Assembly: GCA_965217825.1 (NCBI GenBank)
Contig: OZ244571.1
Coordinates: 434,001-498,000, forward strand
Length of the DNA: 64,000 nt
Direction: 5' to 3'
Source: VXNE01 sp965217825
Lineage (GTDB): Bacteria; Pseudomonadota; Gammaproteobacteria; Pseudomonadales; Azotimanducaceae
The position numbers and the translations under genes were made by a program. Below are positions 34,754-44,013 of this stretch, in pieces. Below the pieces are notes generated by a model that did no database searches, was not told the origin of the DNA, and saw nothing but the letters and a program-made list of their open reading frames with translations. How positions within the stretch are numbered: position 1 is the first letter of the stretch; each line of letters starts with the position of its first letter.

Positions 34754-36556
34754 ATGGCTCGAAGAAAAAACGCGGGGGGCAAGCTTCGGATTGGAGACCA
34801 CTGGTCTGCGATCAGCATCATCGCGCAATCGCAGGACAACCCGCTGAAAGCGGTGGCGGAGTTCGTCGAGAACAGCATCGATGCGGGGGCGAAGAACATT
34901 CACATCGTTCGGGGGCGCGAACGGGGCGAACCGTTTCTGAAAGTCATCGATGATGGCGAAGGAATTCGTCGCGATGAGACCGGCGTGCCGGACTTCCGCT
35001 ACGTGGCGACGCATATCTGCGACTCGATCAAGAAACGCCTGAAAAGGGATGGCGCTCAGAGCATCCAGGGCGAGTTCGGCATCGGCCTGTTGAGCTTCTG
35101 GACAATCGGCGACAACCTCAAGCTCCGTTCGGCGGCGGCGGACAGCTCGGTGCACGAGATGGCCATGCATCGTGGCGGCGAGGGCTACACTGTCAGAGTC
35201 AGCCGCGCCTTGCTGGCGGAACCCGGCACCACGCTGGACATCCGGCCCCTGCTGCCGGGCGTTCGCCAGTTCCGCGGGGAGAAGCTGAATTGGTATTTGG
35301 CCTCCGAACTGCGGGACCGCATTCGGCAAACCGACGTTTGTGTGCGTATCAGCGACCGCACCGCCCGAAAGTCCTACACGGTGACGCCACGAGAATTCGA
35401 CGGGCGGCTCATCCACGAACTTGACAATCCCGCGACCGGCTTCGGCGATATCAGGCTTGAGCTCTACCTCGACGATCCGTCGCCGGAGCGCGGCGTGTCG
35501 CTTTATCGGAACGGCACGCGAGTGGCGGAGCTGGCCGCCCTCGACGGGTTCCAAGAGGGCCCGTGGAGCAGCGGTTACATCGACGGCGTCGTCGATGCGC
35601 CGTTCATCCATCTGACCCCGGGAACGCGCACCGGTGTGATTCACGACGAGGCTTTTGCGGCGTTGCGCGAAGGCCTCGAGTCCGTTCGGGATCAGCTCGA
35701 TGCCTTGATCGGTGATCTCAAGCGAGCGGAGGAGGAACGTGCCAGCGAACGGACGCTCAGGTCGATCCGGCGCGCGTTTCGCGACGCGCTGCTAGCCTTG
35801 CCAGCCGAGGAATACGATTGGTTCGAGGTGCATCGAAACGCACCGGGGCGACGGTCGGAGGCTTCCACCGGTCCGGCCTTGGAGCAGACCAAGCCGCAAC
35901 GCGAAGTGACGGCTGGCGATCTCCCGAGCCCAGATGAGGAGTCGGCGCCGACGCAAGCGTTCTTTGAGATCGCGGGTCCGCTGCACAGCGTCCGCATATC
36001 GCCCGCGTCGTCGGTCGTAAAGGTTGGCACCAGTCGCACACTGCGAGCCGTTTGCCGGGACCGCGCAGGCAGACCGGTGGACGAAGGCGTGGTCTTCGCC
36101 TGGACCATCGTCGAGGGCGGCGGCTCACTGGCCGATCCCCATGCCGAGATCGGCGAATTCGATGCCCCCCAAGAGCCGGGCCTCGTGACCGTGAAGCTCG
36201 TCGCCACGCAACGGGATGTCGTGTGCGAGGCCAAGGCGCTCGTCACCGTCACGGATTCACTCGTCGCCAGCCGCGACGGGGCGCCCGCGCGACAGGGACT
36301 GCCGGGCTACACATACGAGAACGCGCCGGGCCAGTTATGGCGTTCGCGTTACGAGGTCGACCTCGAACTGATCGTCATCAACAACGGTCATCGGGACTTC
36401 GTTTTTGCTTCCCAATCCCGGGCTTCGCAGTTGCGCTACATCGCGCGGCTCTTCGTCAAGGAACTCGTGATTCGCAATTTCCCCGGCGCATCGTCCCAGG
36501 AACTCCTCGACCGAATGCTGGAACTGATGCTCTACCTGGAGAGCAGCCTGAAATAG
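34754..36556 (+). CDS. GHKL (MutL/MORC-like) ATPase with an Ig-like domain
   Basis: The ATG at 34754 gives 600 residues. Residues 1-170 are a GHKL (Bergerat-fold) ATPase, with the N box AVAEFVENSIDAGAKNI, G1 KVIDDGEGIR and G2 QGEFGIGLLSFW. An S5-like region and a coiled, Glu-rich linker follow. Residues about 412-500 resemble a bacterial Ig-like domain (VRISPASSVVKVGTSRTLRAVCRDRAG, ending KALVTVTD). The C-terminal 100 residues are helical. GHKL proteins of this size occur in MutL/MORC-like systems, some linked to restriction. The facing NYN-domain gene may be a partner. Confidence 0.82.
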   Translation: MARRKNAGGKLRIGDHWSAISIIAQSQDNPLKAVAEFVENSIDAGAKNIHIVRGRERGEPFLKVIDDGEGIRRDETGVPDFRYVATHICDSIKKRLKRDGAQSIQGEFGIGLLSFWTIGDNLKLRSAAADSSVHEMAMHRGGEGYTVRVSRALLAEPGTTLDIRPLLPGVRQFRGEKLNWYLASELRDRIRQTDVCVRISDRTARKSYTVTPREFDGRLIHELDNPATGFGDIRLELYLDDPSPERGVSLYRNGTRVAELAALDGFQEGPWSSGYIDGVVDAPFIHLTPGTRTGVIHDEAFAALREGLESVRDQLDALIGDLKRAEEERASERTLRSIRRAFRDALLALPAEEYDWFEVHRNAPGRRSEASTGPALEQTKPQREVTAGDLPSPDEESAPTQAFFEIAGPLHSVRISPASSVVKVGTSRTLRAVCRDRAGRPVDEGVVFAWTIVEGGGSLADPHAEIGEFDAPQEPGLVTVKLVATQRDVVCEAKALVTVTDSLVASRDGAPARQGLPGYTYENAPGQLWRSRYEVDLELIVINNGHRDFVFASQSRASQLRYIARLFVKELVIRNFPGASSQELLDRMLELMLYLESSLK

Positions 36557-37381
36557 CGTGGGGTTGCGGGAGAAACGCTTGGGATCGGGATCCGTACGAT
36601 AACTCGTCGCGATCTTCGCGCAGTTCGTGCCCCAAAGACGGCAGAAAGCGTCATCTCCTCTGTTATCGCGACCCCGGGTGGCACTTGGCGTTGTGGGCGG
36701 AAGTGGCCGGAAAGTTATTGGGAAGACTGTTCGCTGGCAAGATGCTTGACGGCCTGTCGAACGTACGCACGCTCATCGGACTGCAGATAGCGGTCCAATT
36801 CGCTGGCCGCGCAAGCCAGTAGTTCGCGATCCAGGTCAGGCGGTATCGAATCGCGGGGTTTCAGTCCGGCGAGCAGGAGTCGGTCGTCCGCCGAGCGTTC
36901 TCGGATAAACCGACTGGTGGCGGAGTCAAGCTCCTGCTGGTGGGTTGGCGATTCGTCTGTCGCTTTGTGGCTTCGGGGTTTTTCGGCTGGGTCGTGACTT
37001 TGGACTGCGAGGAATAGCTCGACCTCGTGTCGCTGCCATTCAGTTGTCGTGTCCGACTCTTGGCGGAGGAGGCGCGATTGGTTGTTGACGCCGGGCTCGA
37101 TTCCAAAGAGGTGGACACGCACGCCGAAGCTCTGCGCGATCTGCACACCGATGCGCACGTCTTCGTCGCCCGACAGTAGGATCGCGTCCGAGATCGCCTG
37201 ATTGCGCGCTAGCTCAATCAGGTCGGTGACGATCAAGGAGTCGACCCCCTTCTGTCTGCCAGTGAAGGCGATCATGCCCAGGCGCAGTTTCACACCGTCG
37301 GAATCAGCAAGCTTCTCCTGCTCGGCAGTTGGTCCCGTACGAAGTACGCCATCGTACCAATAGACGCGAAGGAGCGAGCTA

Positions 37382-39124
37382 GTTCTTGTCCGTATAAGGA
37401 CGAGCCTTGGAATCGAGGCTGGGTTGGAGCGGGCCGATCATTGTCTCACACGCCTCGCCGGGCGACAAAAAATGGCCGATCCCGGACGATCCCGGATGGG
37501 TCCCGGCCCATCTCGCCCTCCGCGGGCGCTTCCCGGCGCCCGTTTCGCCGGACAATCTGCCGTTTCGGAGCGGACGGGCAAGGGGCGCCCGCCGGTTTTC
37601 CGAACCGGTCCGCGACAACGGGCGATCGGGGGCGTCAGACAGGTTTGGGCCGCAGCCGAACGAGGCGCATCAGGTTGTGCGCGAACACCGCCGACTGCAC
37701 GTAGGCCTTGAAGCGCGGCAGGCCGCGCCAGCGGCAGAGGCCGAGGCCGAAGCACCGCTTCAGGTACGAGATGCCCGCCTCGATGCCGGCGCGGAAGCGC
37801 TTCAGCCGCGCGTACAGCCACGACGACGGGGTCATGTCCGCGACCTTGATGCCGCGCTTCTTGTTGAACACGACATGCGCCACCCCCAAGTCCTTCGCCT
37901 CCTTCAGGTTCCCGCGCGACGCGTAGCCGCCGTCGAACGCCGCCCGCGACGGCGCCGCGCCGTAGTGCTCGACATGCCGCTCCACCATCGGCAGGCAGCG
38001 CGCGCTGTCAGCCGGATTGCCGTCCTCCACCACCGCGTCCAGCACCAGCCCGCTGCGCCCGGTGGTGAAGTTGACCTTGTGCCCGTAGTGCGTCTTGCGC
38101 CCGCCCTTGCGGATGATGTCCGTGTGCGGCTCGAACAGGCTCACAATCTTCTCCGCCGCCGGCACCGTCTCGCCCTCGAACACCCGCCGCGTCGTCTGAT
38201 CCACCACGCGGGCGAGCAGATCGCCGTATTCGGCGGCGGTCTCCGCCCACGCCCGCGCCCAGGGCGTCCCCGCCGCCGACACCGCCGGCAGCGCCGCCTC
38301 GACATAGCCGACCGTCCGCGCCAGCAGCCGCAGCAGCTTGCGGTAGGTCCGCGCCCGCTTCGCCGCGCCGCGTTGCGACCCGATCTCCAGGGCGCGTCGC
38401 TTCGCCGCACGGCGGTGATCGTGGAAGCGCACCGCGTCCGCCCCCAGCTCCTTGCGCGCCGCGACCAGCAGCCGCGTCAGCACGCGCACGCCGTCGCGCA
38501 GCAGCTGGCTGTCCGAAGGCTCCAGAATGTGCGTATGGGTCACCGTGCTGTCGACGCGGACTTGATCCCCCGGCTCGACCTTCTCGTCGCGCGCCGCGCC
38601 CAGCAAGCAGCGGTTGATGCGCTCCCAGGTCTCGGCGCGGATCGAGCCGATGGTCGACTGCAGCGCCGATTTGCCCGGCAGCCGCCCCGCCTCCACCCGC
38701 GCGAAGCGCCGCGCCGAAAGCGAGTCCCGCAGCGCGAACTCCAGGCCCCGGTACGTCTCCTGGCGCAGATGCTTGAGCACCGCGCAGCGCAGCACCGTCT
38801 CGCAGCTCAGGCCGCGGCGGCCGCGCCCCGACCCCGACCGCGCGCCGAGGTCGGCGGCGATCTCGGCGAGCAGCTCCGGGTGCGCGTCCAGCCACGCGGA
38901 CGCCCGCTCCAGCTCGACGGCGACGGGGTGGTCCACGGCTTGCGGATCGAATAAGCTTGTTTGCGCGTTGCGTTTTTCGCGCATTCGCACCTCCGGCGTT
39001 TTGGCTTTTCCAATGTTTTCATTGGGTTACGAAAACAGAGGATATCCGAAACGCCGGTTCAAAGCCACTCTTTTCGCTATTTTCTCCAATATAATCAATG
39101 CGTTGAGAGTTTTCGGACAAGAAC
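37382..39124 (-). mobile_element. Insertion sequence, copy 2 (1743 bp)
   Basis: It has the same length, termini and, as far as can be read, the same sequence as copy 1. The flanks carry the direct repeat gagcta (37376-37381 and 39125-39130; 7 bp if the adjoining c is included). It has inserted within the coding sequence of the NYN-domain gene. Identity with copy 1 implies recent transposition. Confidence 0.93.
37635..38990 (-). CDS. DDE transposase of IS copy 2
   Basis: This 451-residue protein is identical to the transposase of copy 1. The three presumed catalytic acids are in VDSTVTHTH, AAFDGGYAS and AGIEAGISY. The frame is intact, so this copy should be able to transpose itself and copy 1. 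It is read in the same direction as the interrupted NYN gene. Confidence 0.9.
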   Translation of the reverse strand: MRMREKRNAQTSLFDPQAVDHPVAVELERASAWLDAHPELLAEIAADLGARSGSGRGRRGLSCETVLRCAVLKHLRQETYRGLEFALRDSLSARRFARVEAGRLPGKSALQSTIGSIRAETWERINRCLLGAARDEKVEPGDQVRVDSTVTHTHILEPSDSQLLRDGVRVLTRLLVAARKELGADAVRFHDHRRAAKRRALEIGSQRGAAKRARTYRKLLRLLARTVGYVEAALPAVSAAGTPWARAWAETAAEYGDLLARVVDQTTRRVFEGETVPAAEKIVSLFEPHTDIIRKGGRKTHYGHKVNFTTGRSGLVLDAVVEDGNPADSARCLPMVERHVEHYGAAPSRAAFDGGYASRGNLKEAKDLGVAHVVFNKKRGIKVADMTPSSWLYARLKRFRAGIEAGISYLKRCFGLGLCRWRGLPRFKAYVQSAVFAHNLMRLVRLRPKPV

Positions 39125-39310
39125 GAGCTAGACGGAGAGACGGCGGCAACCGAGTCCCGCAACGCCGCCAGAACCGCGTCGATATCGAGTTGGACGGAAT
39201 TGCGCGGAAGGTTGGTTCCGCTCAAGAGTTTGGAGCCAGCGGCGTAAACGTAGCCAGCGTCAACAAACGCTGCTGTGCGCATGGGGTAGGTACTAGTAGC
39301 CAATACGTAT

Positions 39311-39332
39311 GAGGGTCCCTAGCGGGACCCTC
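39311..39332. other. 9-bp perfect stem-loop
   Basis: gagggtccc and gggaccctc are separated by tagc and lie between the NYN start and the aldolase gene. There is no T tract on either side, so a rho-independent terminator is not supported. The rest of the 39283-39578 gap shows no gene. Confidence 0.5.
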
Positions 39333-39578
39333 GGGTTTAGTCCACGCTCCAACCGATAAGTTAATCCGGGAGACGCTGGACAAGCCGGATACTAGGGAAG
39401 TGATGCAACGGAAGTCAAGGATCAAATCGAAGTCAAAGTTGTACCCCTTCACCACCTTTCGCGTAAGCGATCACGCGGCGGCTTCAGAGCCCCCCGTACA
39501 CCGATGCGCGACGGACGACGTCCGCCGCCGTGACGCCCGGAGCAGTCCAGATGTACACTCGCGAGCAGGAGGTTCCCC

Positions 39579-40490
39579 GTGGTTTCAACCAACGTGCCGG
39601 CACCATCGGCACAGCAGTCCTATCTGCATCTCAACCCCGTCATCGAGAAGCTGTCGCAGGGAAAGCATGTCTTCGGCGTGAGCACGTCGGATTTCTCGTT
39701 GCAGAATGCGCGTTCATTGGCGCGAGACCCCGACATCGACTTCGTCTACCTCGACATGGAACACGGCGCCATGCGCTTCGATCAGCTTGAGATCTTTCTG
39801 TCCGGCATGACGGACAAGGCTGGCATTCTCGAGCGGGGCAACGCACAGGCACACCCGGCCGTGTTCGCGCGGTTCGCGCCCTATGCGAGCGAGGAGGTCC
39901 AATGGGTCGTCAAGCACGCGCTCGACCTCGGGCTGATGGGCATCCTCATCAACAACGTCGAGACGGCGCAGCAGGCAGAGAACATCGTGCGCACGATGCG
40001 CTATATGCCGGCCAGGGATTCGACGATTCCTACCCCGCGGGGAGTCCGAGGCACTGCCGGCGCCGCGCCATGGTTCTGGGGTATCTCGGGAGCCGAGTAC
40101 AGGGATCGCGCCGATCTCTGGCCGCTGAATCCCGAGGGCGATCTCCTGTTTTGGCCGATGATAGAGACGGTGGAAGGGGTGAAGAACGCCGACGCGATCG
40201 CGCAGGTCCCCGGTGTCGGGGGTTTCTATCTCGGTGCCGCCCAAGACCTCAGCAACTCCCTGGGAGTGCCGGACCCCTCGCACCCCGACGTGGACGCCGC
40301 GATGGCGGAGATCATCGGCATCTGCGAGGCGCGATCCATCCCGGTCGGGGGGACCTTAAGTACGGCGAATGTCGCCGCAAAGATGGAGCAGGGCTACCAG
40401 ATCATCAGCTTCGGCGGTGCCAACGGAGGCTTAAGCGCACAGAACGAAGCTGTGCGCGCCGCCGCCGTCGCTGCTGGCGCGAGACGCTAG
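39579..40490 (+). CDS. HpcH/HpaI-family aldolase
   Basis: The GTG at 39579, preceded by AGGAGG at suitable distance, gives 303 residues. The TIM-barrel aldolase landmarks are YLDMEHGAMRFDQLE, RFAPYASEEVQWVVKHALDLG, and the metal-binding ETVEGVKNADAIAQVPGV with GGFYLGAAQDLSNSLG. It would cleave or form 2-keto-4-hydroxy acids with a divalent metal and pyruvate-type donor. It is followed after 30 bp by an amidohydrolase gene, so an operon for breakdown of a small carboxylic compound is likely. Substrate is unknown. Confidence 0.88.
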   Translation: MVSTNVPAPSAQQSYLHLNPVIEKLSQGKHVFGVSTSDFSLQNARSLARDPDIDFVYLDMEHGAMRFDQLEIFLSGMTDKAGILERGNAQAHPAVFARFAPYASEEVQWVVKHALDLGLMGILINNVETAQQAENIVRTMRYMPARDSTIPTPRGVRGTAGAAPWFWGISGAEYRDRADLWPLNPEGDLLFWPMIETVEGVKNADAIAQVPGVGGFYLGAAQDLSNSLGVPDPSHPDVDAAMAEIIGICEARSIPVGGTLSTANVAAKMEQGYQIISFGGANGGLSAQNEAVRAAAVAAGARR

Positions 40491-40520
40491 TGCCACTATG
40501 ACCAAACGATTCTCAAGACC

Positions 40521-41510
40521 ATGACGCATCCCGACAACGACGCAAAGGTGCGTTGGCTGGCTCAGGAGACACCCGAAACGGTGCTCGATCCCGAACTGCC
40601 GATCATCGATCCCCACCATCATCTCTGGAGGATCCCGTCGCCGTGGGGCACTTATGACCTGGATGACCTCTGGGCGGACACGGGCTCCGGTCACAATGTG
40701 GAACAGACGGTCTTCATCGACGCCCGATCCGGCTATCGTCAAGATGGACCGGAGCACCTGAAGCCCATCGGAGAAAGTGCCTTCATCGCCACCGTCGCAG
40801 AGCAGAGCGCGAAGGCGACGGGCAAGGCCACCATCGGGGCAATCATCAGTCATGCCTACATGAAGCTGGGAGCGGCGGTCGAGGAGGTATTGGTCGGTCA
40901 CCTGGAAGCGGGCAGGGGCCTCTTTCGTGGCATTCGCAGCGGCTTTCCGCAGGATCTCGATACCAGATTTCTCGAGAGTTTCGATGTGCTGGCCAGGCTT
41001 GACCTGACGTTCGACAACTTTTCGTTCGACTACACGCGCCTGCCCGACCTGGCGAAGCTGGCTAACGCATATCCAGGGATATCCATCATCGTTAACCACC
41101 TCGGCGGGAAGATCGATCCCTTTGCCACCGCCGACGAGTTTGCGAATTGGCGGCAGTGCATCGACGCGATCGCTCGCTGCCCCAACGCGGTCATGAAGGT
41201 CGGCGGTGCCCAGCAAGCCGCCGGATCCTGGGAACCGCCGTTCCACATGCATCGGCGCGAGCGACCGATAGGATCGGAGGAACTCTGCGAGTTGCTCTAC
41301 AGGTATTACATCCATGCGATCGAGGCTTTCGGACCCGACCGATGCATGTTCGAGAGCAACTTCCCGGTCGACAAGGAGTGCGTCTCCTATCGCACGCTCT
41401 GGAATGCGTTCAAGCGCATCGCCAGGAGGGCGGGCTTAAGCGAGTCGGAGAAGGTATCAATATTCGGCGGCACCGCCGCCCACGTGTATCGAGTGGTGCC
41501 AGTCCGCTGA
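40521..41510 (+). CDS. Amidohydrolase-family (Amidohydro_2) metal-dependent hydrolase
   Basis: This 329-residue TIM-barrel hydrolase has the N-terminal HxH in IIDPHHHLWR, a further His in IIVNHLGG, and the late metal-associated Asp in FESNFPVDKE. These are the landmarks of the Amidohydro_2 family, which includes lactonases and decarboxylases such as ACMSD-type enzymes. It is co-directional with the aldolase. It probably opens a lactone or hydrolyses an ester intermediate in the same pathway; that is inference. Confidence 0.88.
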   Translation: MTHPDNDAKVRWLAQETPETVLDPELPIIDPHHHLWRIPSPWGTYDLDDLWADTGSGHNVEQTVFIDARSGYRQDGPEHLKPIGESAFIATVAEQSAKATGKATIGAIISHAYMKLGAAVEEVLVGHLEAGRGLFRGIRSGFPQDLDTRFLESFDVLARLDLTFDNFSFDYTRLPDLAKLANAYPGISIIVNHLGGKIDPFATADEFANWRQCIDAIARCPNAVMKVGGAQQAAGSWEPPFHMHRRERPIGSEELCELLYRYYIHAIEAFGPDRCMFESNFPVDKECVSYRTLWNAFKRIARRAGLSESEKVSIFGGTAAHVYRVVPVR

Positions 41511-41596
41511 CGACGTCTCACGCTGGGGCGCCCTCCGTCGTTTCCCGGCTATCCGCTAGCCACCGTCCGGAGCGACGCGATGTCGCCCCTCGAAGC

Positions 41597-42583
41597 TCAC
41601 GACTCGTTCGGCCGGTAGCCCTCCCCGAACTCCTTCGCATAGGCAGAGATGTACTTATCGGCGTGTGCGACTTTGGCCTTTTCGTCATCCCAGCTCGAGT
41701 AGCCGGCCTTGATGCCCTGCTGGGTCAGGATTGCGAACCGTGGTCCGTGACGGTCGAGCACTTCCTGCGGGATCTTGCCGGTGTAGTCCTCCCCCGTGCG
41801 AATGAACGGCCGTGTCATGAAACACGTCACGCTGACGCGCAGCCCCGGTGCGGTACGGTTGTATGCGCCGTGCCAGAGGCAGGGGTGATGGATGAGCAGG
41901 GACCCGGCCTTGCCTTCGAGCGGAATCGCATCCGGGTTGCCGGGATCGCCAGGTTTGGCCGGGATGATCTTTTCTTCCCCAAGCGGCTGGCGTAGCAGCT
42001 TGTGGCTGCCGGGCACGACCGCCGTCGAGCCGTGCTCGCGATCAAAATTGGTCAGCCAGAAAGTGCTCTGGCACCCCATGCACTGCGACGGGAACGGTGA
42101 CGGCAGCGGGTTGTCCGCATGCAACGCGAGCATGGCCTTGTTCGGACCCTTCGTCCAGCAGCCGATACCGGACATCACCGCGTTGTAGCCAAGCAGGTAC
42201 GTCACCAACGCGAGCCGAACCCGGTTCATCAGCACCTGTTCGAACACCTCGTCCTCGAGCAGGAGCGAATGGAACACGTCGCCAAGCGGCCCACCCGGGC
42301 GATACCGGTGCCCGGTGTAACGGTACTCCGCTTCCGTCCGCTGCAGGTCAGCGTGTGTGTAGCCCGTCTCAAGATCTGGCCGCACGCCGTTGCGCCGCTC
42401 CGAGACATCGAGACACACCTCGAGCAACCGCTCGATGAAGCCATCCGGGCTCGCGATCTCGGGCGGGACTATCGTGTAGCCGTAGGCGTCGAGGTCCGCC
42501 ACGTTTTGCTGCAAGCCAAGCTCGCAGATCTCGTCCCAGGCGGGCTCGAGTCCGAAGTCGTATTTGAAAGCTGCTTCTGCCAT
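41597..42583 (-). CDS. Phytanoyl-CoA dioxygenase (PhyH) family protein
   Basis: The ATG at 42583, preceded by GGGAGG, gives 328 residues. The 2-oxoglutarate/Fe(II) signature is visible: HxD in ALHADNPLPSP, distal His in LWHGAYN and the Arg in GLRVSVTCF. It is distinct from the other PhyH protein in the window (32278-33396). It is divergent from the Gfo/Idh/MocA gene and convergent with the amidohydrolase. It could act as oxygenase in the local catabolic group. A longer N-terminal frame is not used. Confidence 0.88.
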   Translation of the reverse strand: MAEAAFKYDFGLEPAWDEICELGLQQNVADLDAYGYTIVPPEIASPDGFIERLLEVCLDVSERRNGVRPDLETGYTHADLQRTEAEYRYTGHRYRPGGPLGDVFHSLLLEDEVFEQVLMNRVRLALVTYLLGYNAVMSGIGCWTKGPNKAMLALHADNPLPSPFPSQCMGCQSTFWLTNFDREHGSTAVVPGSHKLLRQPLGEEKIIPAKPGDPGNPDAIPLEGKAGSLLIHHPCLWHGAYNRTAPGLRVSVTCFMTRPFIRTGEDYTGKIPQEVLDRHGPRFAILTQQGIKAGYSSWDDEKAKVAHADKYISAYAKEFGEGYRPNES

Positions 42584-42763
42584 CGTTCTTTCCTCCCCTT
42601 TTCTGGCCTTCATTCTACGCCTGCTCGCGAAGGCTCGCGATTGCACCGGGGACCGAGGCCCCTGGCAGCCGCAACTTGCATCGAGACCGATCCCCGCATC
42701 AAATAGATTGTGATGCGCAAACGCGCTTGGACCGAATAGAACAACGTAGGGAGCAAGGGGAAC

Positions 42764-43855
42764 ATGTCTAAAGCACTAAAGGTCGGCATGGTCGGCGCCG
42801 GGGGTATCGCGAGAGCACACATGACCCCCTATCTTGAGCATCCCGACCGGGTGCACCTGGTCGCGATCTGCGACATGGTCGAACCTCTCGCGCAGGCGTA
42901 TGCGAAAGACGCGGGCGTCGATACCGTCTACACGGACCTCGACGACATGCTTCGCAATGCCGACATCGATGCGGTGGACATTTGCACCGGCCACGCGCAA
43001 CACGCGCCCAATACCATCGCGGCCGCCGAAGCCGGCAAACACGTGCTCGTCGAGAAGGCGATGTCGAACACGCTGCAGGGCTGCCGAGACATGGTGGAAG
43101 CTGCAGACAAGGCGGGAACGACCCTGATGGTCTCCCAGCAACTGCGTTATTCGGCCGACGCCACCGCGGTGAAGAAGATTGTCGACGAAGGGAAACTCGG
43201 CGACATCCAGGGGGTCCGCAACCACATCATCATGCAGGGTCCCGAGAAGTCATGGATGAACGACGGAAGCCTCGGTGGTGGCGTCCTGTTACTGAACTCC
43301 ATCCATCACATCGATCTGCTGCGCTACTACGTCGGGAACGTCAAACGGGTGATGGCGTTCTGCAAGGCTTTTCAGCCTCAGATGGTCAACGGCAGCGAAG
43401 ACCTCGTCACCGCGACCCTCGAATTCGAGAATGGAGCGATTGGAGACATTTTCGCAAGCTGGACAAGCTATCTGACGCCCGAGCACGCGTCGTACCTGCT
43501 GTTGGGCTCAAATGGGACCATACACTCCGCGCCAACATACATGGGCGACGGACCCCGAAGCCCGTTTCCGCATTTCGGGACAATGATGTGTGCGGTCAAG
43601 GAGGAACTCGATCCCAGCAAGGAAAGCGATCGGCGAAGGCGGGTGCGTCCGCAGTTCGAGCCGATCGACACGAGCGGAAGCAACATGCCGAGCTTCAACT
43701 ATTTCGTTAACGAGGTCCTGCATTTCGAGGAATGCTGCAGGACCGGGCGCGAACCTATCACTAGCGGTCGGGACAACATCGAATCGATGAAGGTCGCCTT
43801 CGGCATGTTCGAATCGTCCCGGACGGGCAAGGCGGTGGATCTGGCTGACCTGTAG
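42764..43855 (+). CDS. Gfo/Idh/MocA-family NAD(P)-dependent oxidoreductase
   Basis: The 363-residue protein has an N-terminal Rossmann fold (KVGMVGAGGIARAHM, then VAICDMVEPLAQAYAKDAGV) and the family-typical EAGKHVLVEKAMSNTL, with the Lys of the EKP-like motif. The C-terminal alpha/beta domain contains GGVLLLNSIHHIDLLRYYVG, with the catalytic-region His. It probably oxidises a sugar or polyol. The start is preceded by AGGGGAAC. It lies with the aldolase, amidohydrolase and PhyH genes, suggesting one carbon-source pathway. Confidence 0.92.
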   Translation: MSKALKVGMVGAGGIARAHMTPYLEHPDRVHLVAICDMVEPLAQAYAKDAGVDTVYTDLDDMLRNADIDAVDICTGHAQHAPNTIAAAEAGKHVLVEKAMSNTLQGCRDMVEAADKAGTTLMVSQQLRYSADATAVKKIVDEGKLGDIQGVRNHIIMQGPEKSWMNDGSLGGGVLLLNSIHHIDLLRYYVGNVKRVMAFCKAFQPQMVNGSEDLVTATLEFENGAIGDIFASWTSYLTPEHASYLLLGSNGTIHSAPTYMGDGPRSPFPHFGTMMCAVKEELDPSKESDRRRRVRPQFEPIDTSGSNMPSFNYFVNEVLHFEECCRTGREPITSGRDNIESMKVAFGMFESSRTGKAVDLADL

Positions 43856-43857
43856 CA

Positions 43858-43989
43858 GGCTTTCGCCGCTCCCGTGATTGGGGGACGGTAATTCGGGAAT
43901 ACGTCGAAGCCAGAGGCGGCAAGGACACGCTCTCGGAAGACGAGAAGAAGGCGCTGGTCGAACTGGCGAAGAAGGACGCCGACAAGTAG
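43858..43989 (+). pseudogene. C-terminal fragment of an unknown protein
   Basis: This short open stretch has no start codon and ends REYVEARGGKDTLSEDEKKA followed by LVELAKKDADK and a stop. The highly charged helical tail looks coding. It is probably a remnant left between the oxidoreductase and the CsgG-like gene. Its family is not recognised. Confidence 0.4.
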
Positions 43990-44013
43990 TCAGCGCCCTC
44001 TCGGAGTGAAGGG

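Larger units (their letters stand above)
36715..39282 (-). pseudogene. NYN (LabA-like PIN-fold) domain protein, split by IS copy 2
   Basis: The start ATG at 39282 gives MRTAAFVDAGYVYAAGSKLL, the canonical NYN N terminus with its first acidic residue. The reading frame is cut after AAVSPSS by the IS element. On the far side it resumes as SLLRVYWYDGVLRTGPT, then AFTGRQKGVDSLIVTDLIELA and ILLSGDEDVRIG, ending at 36715. Excising the IS with one target duplication restores a continuous 272-residue frame. The restored protein has the conserved Asp residues of NYN nucleases (FVDAGY, KGVDSLI, SGDEDV). It would be a probable RNase; now inactive. It is convergent with the GHKL ATPase. Confidence 0.9.
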
